Virus record (IMG/VR): IMGVR_UViG_3300010885_006389
Coordinates: 1 to 31,053 of that record
Source of the DNA: a virus
Direction: 5' to 3' (one strand)
DNA length: 31,053 bases
The notes under the pieces are model-generated. The model was not told where the DNA came from, ran no database searches, and was given only the letters and a program-made list of their open reading frames with translations. Positions 7,702 to 15,200 of the stretch are shown here, in pieces. Position numbers and translations under genes: made by a program. Positions within the stretch are counted from its first letter, which is position 1. Every line of letters begins with the position of its first letter.

Positions 7702-8094
7702 ATGTCTTTTGATACGATGAAAGTACAAGAGCTTCGTGAGGTAGCGGAGTCTTTTGCGGTAGATTTACCAGTAAAAATTGCAAAACAAAAGCTAATTTTA
7801 TTATTGGAAGAAGAAGGTATCACTTACGATACTTATAAAAGATTTTTCGATAGTGAAAAGGTAGAGCCAGAGTTAGCACCAGCACCCCGCCCACAACCAG
7901 TAGATGTAAATTCTCCTGGAATTGTTTTGGTAAGAATGGATAGAGACAATATGTCTTATCAGTTTGGAAACTTTGTTTTCACAAAAGATCATCCATTTGT
8001 TCCAATGACAGAAAATGATGCACAATTGATTTTTGACACACTTGAAGGTTTTAGATTAGCGACACCTAGGGAAGCCCAGGAATTCTACCGCTAA
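7702..8094 (+). CDS. Small protein with SAP-like N-terminus, head-tail joining region
   Basis: This is a 130-residue protein. Residues 4-42 (MKVQELREVAESFAVDLP, then KIAKQKLILLLEEEGI) fit the helix-extended-helix pattern of SAP/Rho-N/LEM-type small domains, which often bind nucleic acid or proteins. A Pro-rich linker (ELAPAPRPQPVDV, about 55-69) joins it to a compact C-terminal domain with IVLVRMDRDNMSYQFGNFVF and TPREAQEFYR. I do not recognise the C-terminal domain. It sits between the capsid and adaptor genes, where decoration or connector proteins are usual, so a virion role is likely. The ATG has GAAAGGA at 7690-7696. Function is unproven. Confidence 0.8.
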   Translation: MSFDTMKVQELREVAESFAVDLPVKIAKQKLILLLEEEGITYDTYKRFFDSEKVEPELAPAPRPQPVDVNSPGIVLVRMDRDNMSYQFGNFVFTKDHPFVPMTENDAQLIFDTLEGFRLATPREAQEFYR

Positions 8095-8112
8095 TTATTG
8101 GAGGAATCTTAA

Positions 8113-9054
8113 TTGCAACAAATTCACAATGGAACCACCCAGACCATAAATTTGGCTATTTATAGCCAAGGGTTTTTAACCGATGCAGATGGGGCTGTAA
8201 TTGTTAGGATTACGGATGCCGATACAGGAGTTGTCTTGATCGCATCCGCATCCGCAATTAGCCAACCAGCAAGCGGAGAATATACATACGATGTAACCCC
8301 AGATGTTACACAATCAAATCGGGTACTACAAGTGCTATGGTCATACTCGCTAGGTGGTAAATCAACATCTCAAACACAGTTTATTGAAGTAGTAACTCCG
8401 TATGCGCTAGTTAGCGATATTGTTAGTTACTACAAGCTAGGAACAAAGCCATCAGATATCAATTATTTTTCCGAGTCAGACATTATGATTGCAGAAAATA
8501 TTGCAAGAACTCAAATCAATAACTACACTATGCAGGATTTTGGCAGAAGATATGATTACCAAGAAATATTTGGAATTGGTAGTGATGCTATAGAACTTAC
8601 AGAAAGAATGCTTTGGGTAGATAAGTTGTACGAAAACGATCAACTTGTTGTAGATTACACCGCAAGCCCAACATATAACACCTTTGGGTTTGATGTAGAG
8701 TTAACACAAACTGGAAAAGCATTAAGAATTAAAAACAATCTTTTTGACACTCGTTATGACAATCAGGTAGACCCAACAATTTTTTCTTACGGAAGATTTA
8801 GAAATAATTCCCGCTATAAAATTATTGGAGAAATTGGGTATAATTATGTACCACAAGATATTAAACTTTGCACACTGTTGCTCTGTGGCGATCTACTGTC
8901 AAATGACGCAGCGTGGAGAAACAAATATTTGAAGAAAGTTTCTCTAGCCGAAGTATCTTTTGAATTAAGTGCTGGGGCATTAAACGGTACAGGAAATGTC
9001 ATTGTTGATGGAATCCTAGATCAATATCGTAACATAAATATTGTTGTGATATAA
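8113..9054 (+). CDS. Head-tail connector (adaptor) with N-terminal Ig-like domain
   Basis: The start is TTG, chosen because GGAGG (8100-8104) lies 8 bases upstream; 313 residues. Residues 1-95 look like a beta-sandwich: NGTTQTINLAIYSQGFLTDA, VIVRITDADTG, SGEYTYDVTPD and QVLWSYSLGGKSTSQTQFIE. The part from about 96 onward (YALVSDIVSYYKLGTKPSD, SESDIMIAENIARTQINNYT) and the C-terminal helices (VPQDIKLCTLLLCGDLLSND, WRNKYLKKVSL) fit the gp6/gp15-type adaptor that binds under the portal. The usual adaptor is near 100-200 residues, so the beta domain is an addition, perhaps exposed on the neck. Adaptor identity rests on gene order and helical pattern and is moderately sure. Confidence 0.75.
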   Translation: MQQIHNGTTQTINLAIYSQGFLTDADGAVIVRITDADTGVVLIASASAISQPASGEYTYDVTPDVTQSNRVLQVLWSYSLGGKSTSQTQFIEVVTPYALVSDIVSYYKLGTKPSDINYFSESDIMIAENIARTQINNYTMQDFGRRYDYQEIFGIGSDAIELTERMLWVDKLYENDQLVVDYTASPTYNTFGFDVELTQTGKALRIKNNLFDTRYDNQVDPTIFSYGRFRNNSRYKIIGEIGYNYVPQDIKLCTLLLCGDLLSNDAAWRNKYLKKVSLAEVSFELSAGALNGTGNVIVDGILDQYRNINIVVI

Positions 9055-9055
9055 A

Positions 9056-9511
9056 ATGTCTATATTTCAATTAAACTCTTATGTAAACAGCTTTATGAAT
9101 ATGACAGCAGACATTTATTCTCAAAAGAATACACAGTCTCAAAGCGGTGCTATGACAAGACAATGGTTATACGAAAAAACAATTACTTGTAAGGCAATGG
9201 TTGTTAAGGATGATGGCGGTAAAGCTATTAGTGATGATAAGCAGTATAAAACTGGCAATCAGGGATATCAAGAAAATCTTCATGTTAAATTACAATCTTC
9301 TGTTAAATTAAGCAAGCGTTTTAGGGTTATGGGAATTAAAGCATCTGATGGAAGTCCCGTCTTTGTTGAGTCAGACAAATATGATCAGCAAAGCACCGTA
9401 TTTGATGTTGTTTCTAGTCATGCAGTATTAGATCCTTTTGGAAAAGTAGCCTACTACGAAACAAATCTAAGAAGGGCACAGGTTCAAAACAATGATATCG
9501 CTTCGGTTTGA
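9056..9511 (+). CDS. Head closure (stopper) protein
   Basis: This 151-residue protein begins one base after the adaptor stop. The pattern MTADIYSQKNTQSQSGAMTRQWLYEKTITCKAMV, split as ADIYSQKNTQSQ and MTRQWLYEKTITCKAMV, resembles small beta-barrel head-closure proteins of the SPP1 gp16 type, which seal the portal channel after packaging and offer the docking face for the tail. Later segments (NLHVKLQSSVKLSKRFRVMG, FDVVSSHAVLDPFG) are also beta-rich. Its place between adaptor and gp10-like gene supports this. The next gene starts within its last 20 bases, suggesting coupled translation. Confidence 0.72.
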   Translation: MSIFQLNSYVNSFMNMTADIYSQKNTQSQSGAMTRQWLYEKTITCKAMVVKDDGGKAISDDKQYKTGNQGYQENLHVKLQSSVKLSKRFRVMGIKASDGSPVFVESDKYDQQSTVFDVVSSHAVLDPFGKVAYYETNLRRAQVQNNDIASV

Positions 9512-10217
9512 GAACATTAATACTCTTTTTAACGAGTTGGAAAATAAGATTGATGGTGTTAATCAGTTAATAACAAAAGAGACGGAATCTCAATTGGCAA
9601 AAGCAGTCTTTACAATAACTACCAAAAAGTTTATTAAAGATTTTGGTATAGAGGCTGCCCTAAATCCTAAAAAATATTTTCATATGTACGAATGGAACAG
9701 CGTTGGAAATCCAAGCAAAAAGTTATTTTCGATAAAAAGGCAATCCGCTTCTTATGGCAATTTAAAGATTGCTGTAAATTACAAGCAATCTAGAACACCA
9801 GTTCCCATTCCAGGAAAATTACAAGAATCTCGTAATAAAAACAAGAGAGTTAAAAAGAGATCCATATTTGTTAACAAGGCTGAGATTATGGAAACTGGAA
9901 AGCCAGTGTCTTTTACTACAAAACAGTATATTGCATTCTTGTCTCAAAAAGATGGAAAAGTTCGCTTTGTTGCTCCAGGAAAAACGGTAAGAATATCAAA
10001 TCCTGGGGGCAACCTTACAAAAGGAGCGTTTGACAAGTTTTTAACAACTTGGTATGCAAATAACGTAGAGTCTGCTGTCTCTTCATCTGGTATGATAGAT
10101 ATGGTCGGAAAGCGTGTGGCTACGTCTTTAAATCAAAAGGGTGGCGGTAAGGTTGCAGCAAAAGAAGCTATCCGAATTGTTGCAGAATCATATTCACAAG
10201 GAGTAACTGAATTATAA
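9492..10217 (+). CDS. Neck / tail-completion protein, HK97 gp10-like
   Basis: The 241-residue protein overlaps the stopper gene by 20 bases. The N-terminal helical region (INTLFNELENKIDGVNQLIT, KAVFTITTKKFIKDFGIEAA) followed by a basic stretch (ESRNKNKRVKKRSIFVNK) and a small beta domain is like gp10/HK97-type and other neck proteins found between stopper and tail terminator. These help join tail to head. No strong Shine-Dalgarno is visible for the ATG at 9492, so coupling to the previous gene is likely. The stop overlaps the next ATG by one base. Assignment is mainly by gene order and general pattern. Confidence 0.65.
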   Translation: MISLRFENINTLFNELENKIDGVNQLITKETESQLAKAVFTITTKKFIKDFGIEAALNPKKYFHMYEWNSVGNPSKKLFSIKRQSASYGNLKIAVNYKQSRTPVPIPGKLQESRNKNKRVKKRSIFVNKAEIMETGKPVSFTTKQYIAFLSQKDGKVRFVAPGKTVRISNPGGNLTKGAFDKFLTTWYANNVESAVSSSGMIDMVGKRVATSLNQKGGGKVAAKEAIRIVAESYSQGVTEL

Positions 10218-10705
10218 TGACTGATTATTCAAAATTGGCGGTATACGGAATTAATGATTATGTTTGGGCAAAACTTAAAGAGTCTGGACTTTTTGACGAG
10301 CAAGACTACTATGTAGATGAGTTTGCAGATTTTGTAATTCCAATTATTCCCGCCCAGCAAATACCTGAGTTTAACAATTTGTTGCCAGGAAAAACCTATT
10401 TAATTTATGATTATGAAATTCTTAGAACTGGAGAGAACTATTGGATCACAGAAGAAATTCTTACTTACAACATTGTGTCTCCAAGTTATGATAAGATTAA
10501 TCAAATTATTACATTTATCCAAGCCACATTAAGCAAGTTTGATGATGCAGCCCATGATATAAATGCTTATAATAATAATGCAACACCATTTGAGTACCAT
10601 TTCTTATATAACGAGAATACCATATCCCCTCAAAACTTTGTTACAGAGGGCGGGTTTATGGTCGGTGAAACTCAAATTAGATATACTTATGTAAGAAAAG
10701 ATTGA
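10217..10705 (+). CDS. Tail terminator protein
   Basis: This 162-residue protein starts at an ATG overlapping the previous stop (TAATG). The pattern fits the small alpha/beta tail terminator family (lambda gpU-like): an N-terminal helix (GINDYVWAKLKESGLF), then PAQQIPEFNNLLPGKTYLIY, then a central strand and helix (ILTYNIVSPSYDKINQIITF), and a C-terminal strand (VGETQIRYTYVRKD). Such proteins form a hexameric ring that stops tube growth and joins the neck. It is the last gene of this connector set before the tube gene, the standard position. Codon use is plain AT-rich (9 of 10 Phe codons TTT), unlike the next gene. Confidence 0.75.
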   Translation: MTDYSKLAVYGINDYVWAKLKESGLFDEQDYYVDEFADFVIPIIPAQQIPEFNNLLPGKTYLIYDYEILRTGENYWITEEILTYNIVSPSYDKINQIITFIQATLSKFDDAAHDINAYNNNATPFEYHFLYNENTISPQNFVTEGGFMVGETQIRYTYVRKD

Positions 10706-10718
10706 GATTGCAGCAAGT

Positions 10719-10746
10719 TTGTCTTGTTGTCTACTCATGATAAAAT
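10719..10746 (+). promoter_or_regulatory. Promoter for the tail tube gene
   Basis: TTGTCT (10719-10724, 4 of 6 of TTGACA) is separated by 16 bases from TAAAAT (10741-10746, 5 of 6 of TATAAT), which also has the TGA extension at 10738-10740. It lies in the 100-base gap before the tube gene and leaves a leader of about 50 bases. Confidence 0.6.
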
Positions 10747-10784
10747 AAAAGAGAGGAAGTGAAATTCGCCAATACCTTAAAAAA

Positions 10785-10805
10785 GAAAGGTAGGTGAAAA
10801 ATAAT
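10785..10805 (+). promoter_or_regulatory. Tail tube gene leader shared with the capsid gene
   Basis: GAAAGGTAGGTGAAA is the same 15 bases as before the capsid gene. Nine bases separate GGTAGGTG from the ATG at 10806 in both. This fixes the tube start at 10806 and rules out the GTG at 10794, which lies inside the Shine-Dalgarno. Confidence 0.72.
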
Positions 10806-11540
10806 ATGGCAGACGTAAGAAATATTTTAGTTGGTGCAGCGCAAATTTTCGTTTCAACAGGAACAGGAAATAACCGCCCATCAACAATTCCAGCTCAAGG
10901 AGATCTTAACTTCACAGCATCACAAAGTGCAAAGTCGTACCTTGGAAGTGCAAGCACAAAGTGGAGAGATGTTGGTTACACCAACTCTGGTCTTGAAGTT
11001 TCGTATGAACCAGGATACAACGATGTAAGCGTAGATCAGTTGCTTGACGCAGCTCGTCTATTCAAGGCATCCATCAGGGTTATGCTAAAGACAGAACTGA
11101 CAGAGGCAACTCTTCAGAATATCAACTTGGTATTCGGACAGGCTGAAACTTCAACTGTATACACAAATGCAGGTGCCAGCGCATCTGCTTCAGCAATCTC
11201 GGGAAGTTATGCTGGTGGAACCGCAACAGGTTCAGCAACACTCAGCATTGCAGCTGGAGCACTTGGTGACGCACCAGTTGAAAGATCAATTGTTGCCGTT
11301 GGAAACGCTCCAACAACAATCTCTACAACCGCAATTGGAGCACCAGTTTCCGCATCAGCAGCAACAAATAAAGAAAGAGTTTATGTTGCTCGCAGAGTAG
11401 TCCAGGTAGAATCTTCATCGCATGGTTTGAAGCGTGATTCTGCAACGGTATTCCCCGTTCAGTTCCGTTGCTTACCAGACGATAGCGATAGCTACGATGG
11501 CGCAGAATACGGCGTTATTATCGATAGAATTTTAGGCTAA
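10806..11540 (+). CDS. Major tail tube protein
   Basis: The protein has 244 residues from the ATG at 10806 (MADVRNILVGAAQIFVS). The tube-like core is beta-rich (GLEVSYEPGYNDVSVDQLLD, ARLFKASIRVMLKTELTEAT, LQNINLVFGQAE) and the C-terminal region (VVQVESSSHGLKRDSATVFP, VQFRCLPDDSDSYDG, AEYGVIIDRI) matches typical siphovirus tube ends. The section around residues 120-195 is low-complexity Ala/Ser/Thr/Gly, perhaps a surface loop or decoration. It polymerises around the tape measure into the tail tube. It has its own promoter and terminator and all 6 Phe codons are TTC, as expected for one of the two most abundant virion proteins. Position between tail terminator and chaperone genes is diagnostic. 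Confidence 0.88.
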   Translation: MADVRNILVGAAQIFVSTGTGNNRPSTIPAQGDLNFTASQSAKSYLGSASTKWRDVGYTNSGLEVSYEPGYNDVSVDQLLDAARLFKASIRVMLKTELTEATLQNINLVFGQAETSTVYTNAGASASASAISGSYAGGTATGSATLSIAAGALGDAPVERSIVAVGNAPTTISTTAIGAPVSASAATNKERVYVARRVVQVESSSHGLKRDSATVFPVQFRCLPDDSDSYDGAEYGVIIDRILG

Positions 11541-11564
11541 TCAATAGTTTAATACTTTACATAG

Positions 11565-11600
11565 ATACCCTCCAGAAATGGGGGGTATTTATGGTTTTAA
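11565..11600 (+). terminator. Hairpin terminator after the tail tube gene
   Basis: ATACCCTCC (11565-11573) pairs with GGGGGGTAT (11580-11588) over 9 pairs including one G-U, with a 6-base loop AGAAAT, followed by TTATGGTTTTAA. It separates the abundant tube transcript from the chaperone and tape measure genes. Confidence 0.78.
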
Positions 11601-11609
11601 TTATATTAT

Positions 11610-11618
11610 TGGTATAAT
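11610..11618 (+). promoter_or_regulatory. Extended -10 promoter TGGTATAAT
   Basis: TG-G-TATAAT is a perfect -10 with the TGn extension, 22 bases after the tube terminator stem and 26 bases before the chaperone start. The same nine bases occur at 25934-25942. No clear -35 was seen. Confidence 0.62.
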
Positions 11619-11643
11619 GTTATAAGAATATAAGGAGGATGCT

Positions 11644-11979
11644 TTGCCAACTACAGTATACGATGTTGAGGAAATTCAACTATCAAACGGTAAAACACTA
11701 ACAATCAAACCGCTTACAATTAAGCACTTAAAGAAATTTTTAAAAGTTATTAAGAAGATGGATGATCCAGAGATCACAGAAGAAGACCAGATTATGGAAA
11801 TCTTTATCGAAGGTGCTATGGTCTGTTTAGAACAGTTAATGCCAGATCTTGCAGAAGACCGTGATCTATTTGAGGACACTATCGAAGTGCCTACCATGAT
11901 GAAAATCTTGGAGGTAGCTGGGGGGCTAAAACTGAATGACCCAAACCTAGCACTGGCGGATCTGGCTGGGATGAACTAG
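11644..11979 (+). CDS. Tail assembly chaperone, short form (lambda gpG-like)
   Basis: The start is TTG at 11644, with AAGGAGG (11632-11638) five bases upstream; the ATG at 11639 is out of frame and closes quickly. The 111-residue acidic product has TIKPLTIKHLKKFLKVIKKM and a helical core with EEDQIMEIFIEGAMVCLEQL, typical of the first chaperone of siphoviruses. It coats the tape measure during tail assembly and is absent from the virion. Its position between tube and tape measure is standard. The gene ends soon after a -1 slippery heptamer that extends a part of the product. Confidence 0.85.
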   Translation: MPTTVYDVEEIQLSNGKTLTIKPLTIKHLKKFLKVIKKMDDPEITEEDQIMEIFIEGAMVCLEQLMPDLAEDRDLFEDTIEVPTMMKILEVAGGLKLNDPNLALADLAGMN

Positions 11980-12254
11980 ATCTCGCCAAGTTAGAATCTG
12001 AAGTTTTTCTTCTTGGACACTGGAAGAATTATGAAGAACTTGAATCTAGCTTATCGGTTGAAGAGTTGCTTGCAACAATTCGGGCGATATACGAAAAAGA
12101 GGATAGGTCAAATAGATTCCAGGCTGCAATACAAGGTGTAGACATGGAAGAACAATCGGACTCTACGGCTCAAGATGTTTTGGGTCTTAAGGGTTACGAA
12201 GCCCAAAAAGCGGGATTTGGAATAGGTCTTGGTCTTGGGTATATGGAGGAATAA
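11644..12254 (+). CDS. Tail assembly chaperone, frameshifted long form (gpGT-like)
   Basis: A -1 shift at CCCAAAC (11940-11946) joins the 101 residues up to Asn (AAC) to 102 residues read in the -1 frame from 11946 to the stop at 12252, giving a 203-residue fusion. The -1 frame has a stop at 11937, so the shift cannot occur earlier, and the zero frame stops at 11977, so it cannot occur later. The added domain (LGHWKNYEELESSLSVEELL, ATIRAIYEKED) has the W-x2-Y pattern of second chaperones, which bind the tube protein. The ratio of short to long form matters for tail assembly in lambda. No separate Shine-Dalgarno exists for the second part. Its end leads directly to the tape measure start. Confidence 0.85.
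11940..11988 (+). promoter_or_regulatory. Programmed -1 frameshift site: slippery heptamer plus hairpin
   Basis: C-CCA-AAC in the zero frame is a canonical X-XXY-YYZ site. After a 7-base spacer, TGGCGGATCT (11954-11963) pairs with AGATC-T-CGCCA (11978-11988) with one bulged T and a 14-base loop. Spacing and stem are as expected for a stimulatory structure. The stop of the short form lies in the 3' arm. Confidence 0.82.
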
Positions 12255-12257
12255 TTA

Positions 12258-15200
12258 GTGGTAAACCGCATTGATATTGAAGTTAGTGCTCTTGGTAATT
12301 TTTCGCAAATTCAAACAGAGCTTACTAAACTTAAGGCTACCATTGCCCAATTACAATCACAACCACTATTAGGAACTTCTGGTCAGGAAACCGCTAAAGA
12401 AATTCAAAATGTTCAAAAGCGATTTGACCAGATGGTTCTTTCAACAAGAGCCTTCAATGTTCAAATGGTTGAAATGTCCGACTCTGTGGACAAGTTTGGT
12501 CAAAACCTTGAAAGAGGAAAATTAAAACTTCACGATTACTTTAAGATTTATCGGGAAAATGCAAGAGGAATAAGAAACGAATTAGATGAACTTGCTGACA
12601 GACAGGCAAGAATCGGAAAGTCCGTAATTATTCCAGATGCTCTCAAAACGGGTTATTCAAGAGTAATCACCAGCATCAACGCTGATCTCAAAACACTTGG
12701 GGCACAGGAAGATGCCGTAAGAATTAAAGCACAAGCTTTAAATACCGTCATTCGTGGAATGGGTACCGAACTTGTTAACTTGGGTAAAAATACCCAGTGG
12801 GCAGGTAGACAACTTACAGTTGGTCTAACGGTACCCCTTTCTGCATTTGGGGCAGCAGCAGCAAAAGCTTTCCGAGATGTAGATAAAGAGTTGACCAGAA
12901 TGGCAAAGGTTTATGGAGATGGAGTAACTCAAACATCAGAGAAAACTATCTCCGAGATTCGTTCTCAAACTTTAGCTTTGGCAAATGAACTTGCTGCAAC
13001 ATATGGCATGGCAGCACAACAAACCGCAGCAGTTGCTGCTGATTTAGCTGCTACTGGTTTGCAAGGAAATGACCTACTTAAAGCAACTAAAGAAACTATG
13101 CGACTTTCAACTCTTGGTGAATTAGATCAGCAGAGTGCAATTAAGGCAACCGTAGCCCTTCAAAGAACTTTTAGACTTTCTACCAAGGATTTGACTGAAT
13201 CTATCAACTACCTAAACGCAGTAGAAAACCAAACAAGCACATCACTCGGGGATCTCGTTGAAGGATTGCCTCGTGCTGCTGTTGTTGTTAAACAGTTGGG
13301 TGGTTCCTACAAAGACCTCTCAGCAATGATGGTCGCTATGCGTGAGGCAGGTGTTCCAGCAGCAGAAGCAGCAAACTCCATCAAATCGGCAATGGCTTCT
13401 ATTATTAATCCCAGCACAAAAGCAACAGAGTCCCTAAAGTCTTTTGGAATTGACATTCAAGACATTACGACAAAAAATGCTGGAAATCTTATTGGAATGA
13501 TTCGTGATTTGCAATCTGCCCTAGACTCTATTGGCGGAACCAATAAGGTTCGAATGATTGAAGAAATATTTGGAAAGTTCCAGTTTGCTAAAGTTACAGC
13601 CTTGCTAGACAACTTAGGAAAAGCGGGAAGCCAGACTCAAAGAGCATTCCAACTTGCAGCATCGTCATCCTCACAACTTGCAACCTTGGCGGAATCAGAA
13701 TTAAAGCGTCAAACAGAAAGTGTTAGCGGTAGATACAATAGAGCAATTCAAGATTTTAAAACTAAAATTGTTCCACTTGGAGAGCAAGTAACAAAGTGGG
13801 CTACTACCGCAATGAATGTTTTCAACAAGTTCCTGGACATATTGAACAAATTTGCTCCACTTAAAAATCTTTTCGTTGGTTTGTTTGGAGGCTTGGCTAT
13901 AGTTGGTCCAGTCCTCATGATGACTGGTATTATGGCAAACCTTGTTGGATCCATTATTAAGGGTGCAAACGCCTTTAGAATGTTTAAAGACGGATTTAAA
14001 ACGGGCGGGCTAAGAGAAGCTTTCTCTAGTATTCAAAACTTCTACCAGAACATTGATATTAGTGCTATGGCTGCAGCACAAAATACTCAACAGTTTGGAA
14101 GCAACGCCCTTAATGCTGTAAAGGCTTTTGAGGTACTTAACCTAGAACTTGTAAAGTTGAAAGAAAGACTTCATGACCTAGCCTTACACCCAATCACATT
14201 AAACCTAAAGACAAACTACGCAAGCCTCTCTGATGAAGAACTATATGCAATGAATCTATACGAAAAAGATTCTAAGCAACAGGGTGGAGAAAGACCACAT
14301 TATACATCAAAATCAGATGCTATGCGAATGTATCAATCAAACCCCTCATCCTACAGACATTTGCAGGAAATTGAAAAGGATTACATTTCTCAACACGGAC
14401 CACAAGAAGGTGCCAGAAAGTTCAAGCAATACTTTGAAGAAGGTCAGTCGGCACAATATGGCATGGTTCAACAAGGTGGGGCAGCAGCATTACTTCAACA
14501 AAGATATGGAAAAGAAAATGTAATCTATGGTCCAAAGTCGGGAGTAACTAAAGAAGAAATTTATACAAGAGAGGTAGCCAGACTTGTTGACATTCACGAT
14601 CAAATCCTTACTGGGAAAATTAAAGATCAAGAGTTGGCAGCAGAACAACTAACAAGAATTCTTGGAACAGAAAGCAAAAAAGATCAGACTCTTAATGCAG
14701 CCGAATTATCTAAATTAGAATCTATTGTTGCTCAGGTTACATTTGCCGAAGAGCAAATGGAGAAGGCTGTTATTGACAATCTTGTTCAACAAAAAGCAGT
14801 TCTTTCAGGTTCGGCTGAGTCTATTGAAGAATTAAATATCGAAATAAAAAGAATTATGACTACTGGAGATCCTAAAAGTAGGGCTGCAAGAGTGGGTGCT
14901 GCTTGGAGTAACTTCTTAAACACCTTGTCTCAAGAAGCCATTGATGAAATTACAACATTGAGAAATACTTTGTCTACTTACGCAGGTGCATCTACCCCCC
15001 AACAGACTCTGATGATGGCAAGAAATGTTGAGGCTCGTATTGCAAGGCAAGCCCTTGAAGCTGGAGACATTCGTGCTGCACAACTTGGTCCAGGAGAAAC
15101 AATGGGTGCTCAAAGAATTAGATCTGCGCTTGTTGCTTACACCCCATCATTCCCACAAAAACTTCAAACGGGAGGAAGTCCTTGGGTTCCTGGAAGCGGG

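Noticed and set aside
10759-10797. Twelve-codon leader ORF (GTG to TGA) ahead of the tail tube gene, ending inside its Shine-Dalgarno
   Set aside because: The purine stretch before the GTG is too close (2-3 bases) to serve as a ribosome site, and no comparable ORF with a usable start exists before the capsid gene despite the shared 15 bases.
11920-11926. GGGGGGC as the frameshift slippery site
   Set aside because: A -1 shift there would run into a TGA at 11937-11939, and the zero-frame reading (GCT GGG GGG CTA) does not put the heptamer in X-XXY-YYZ phase.
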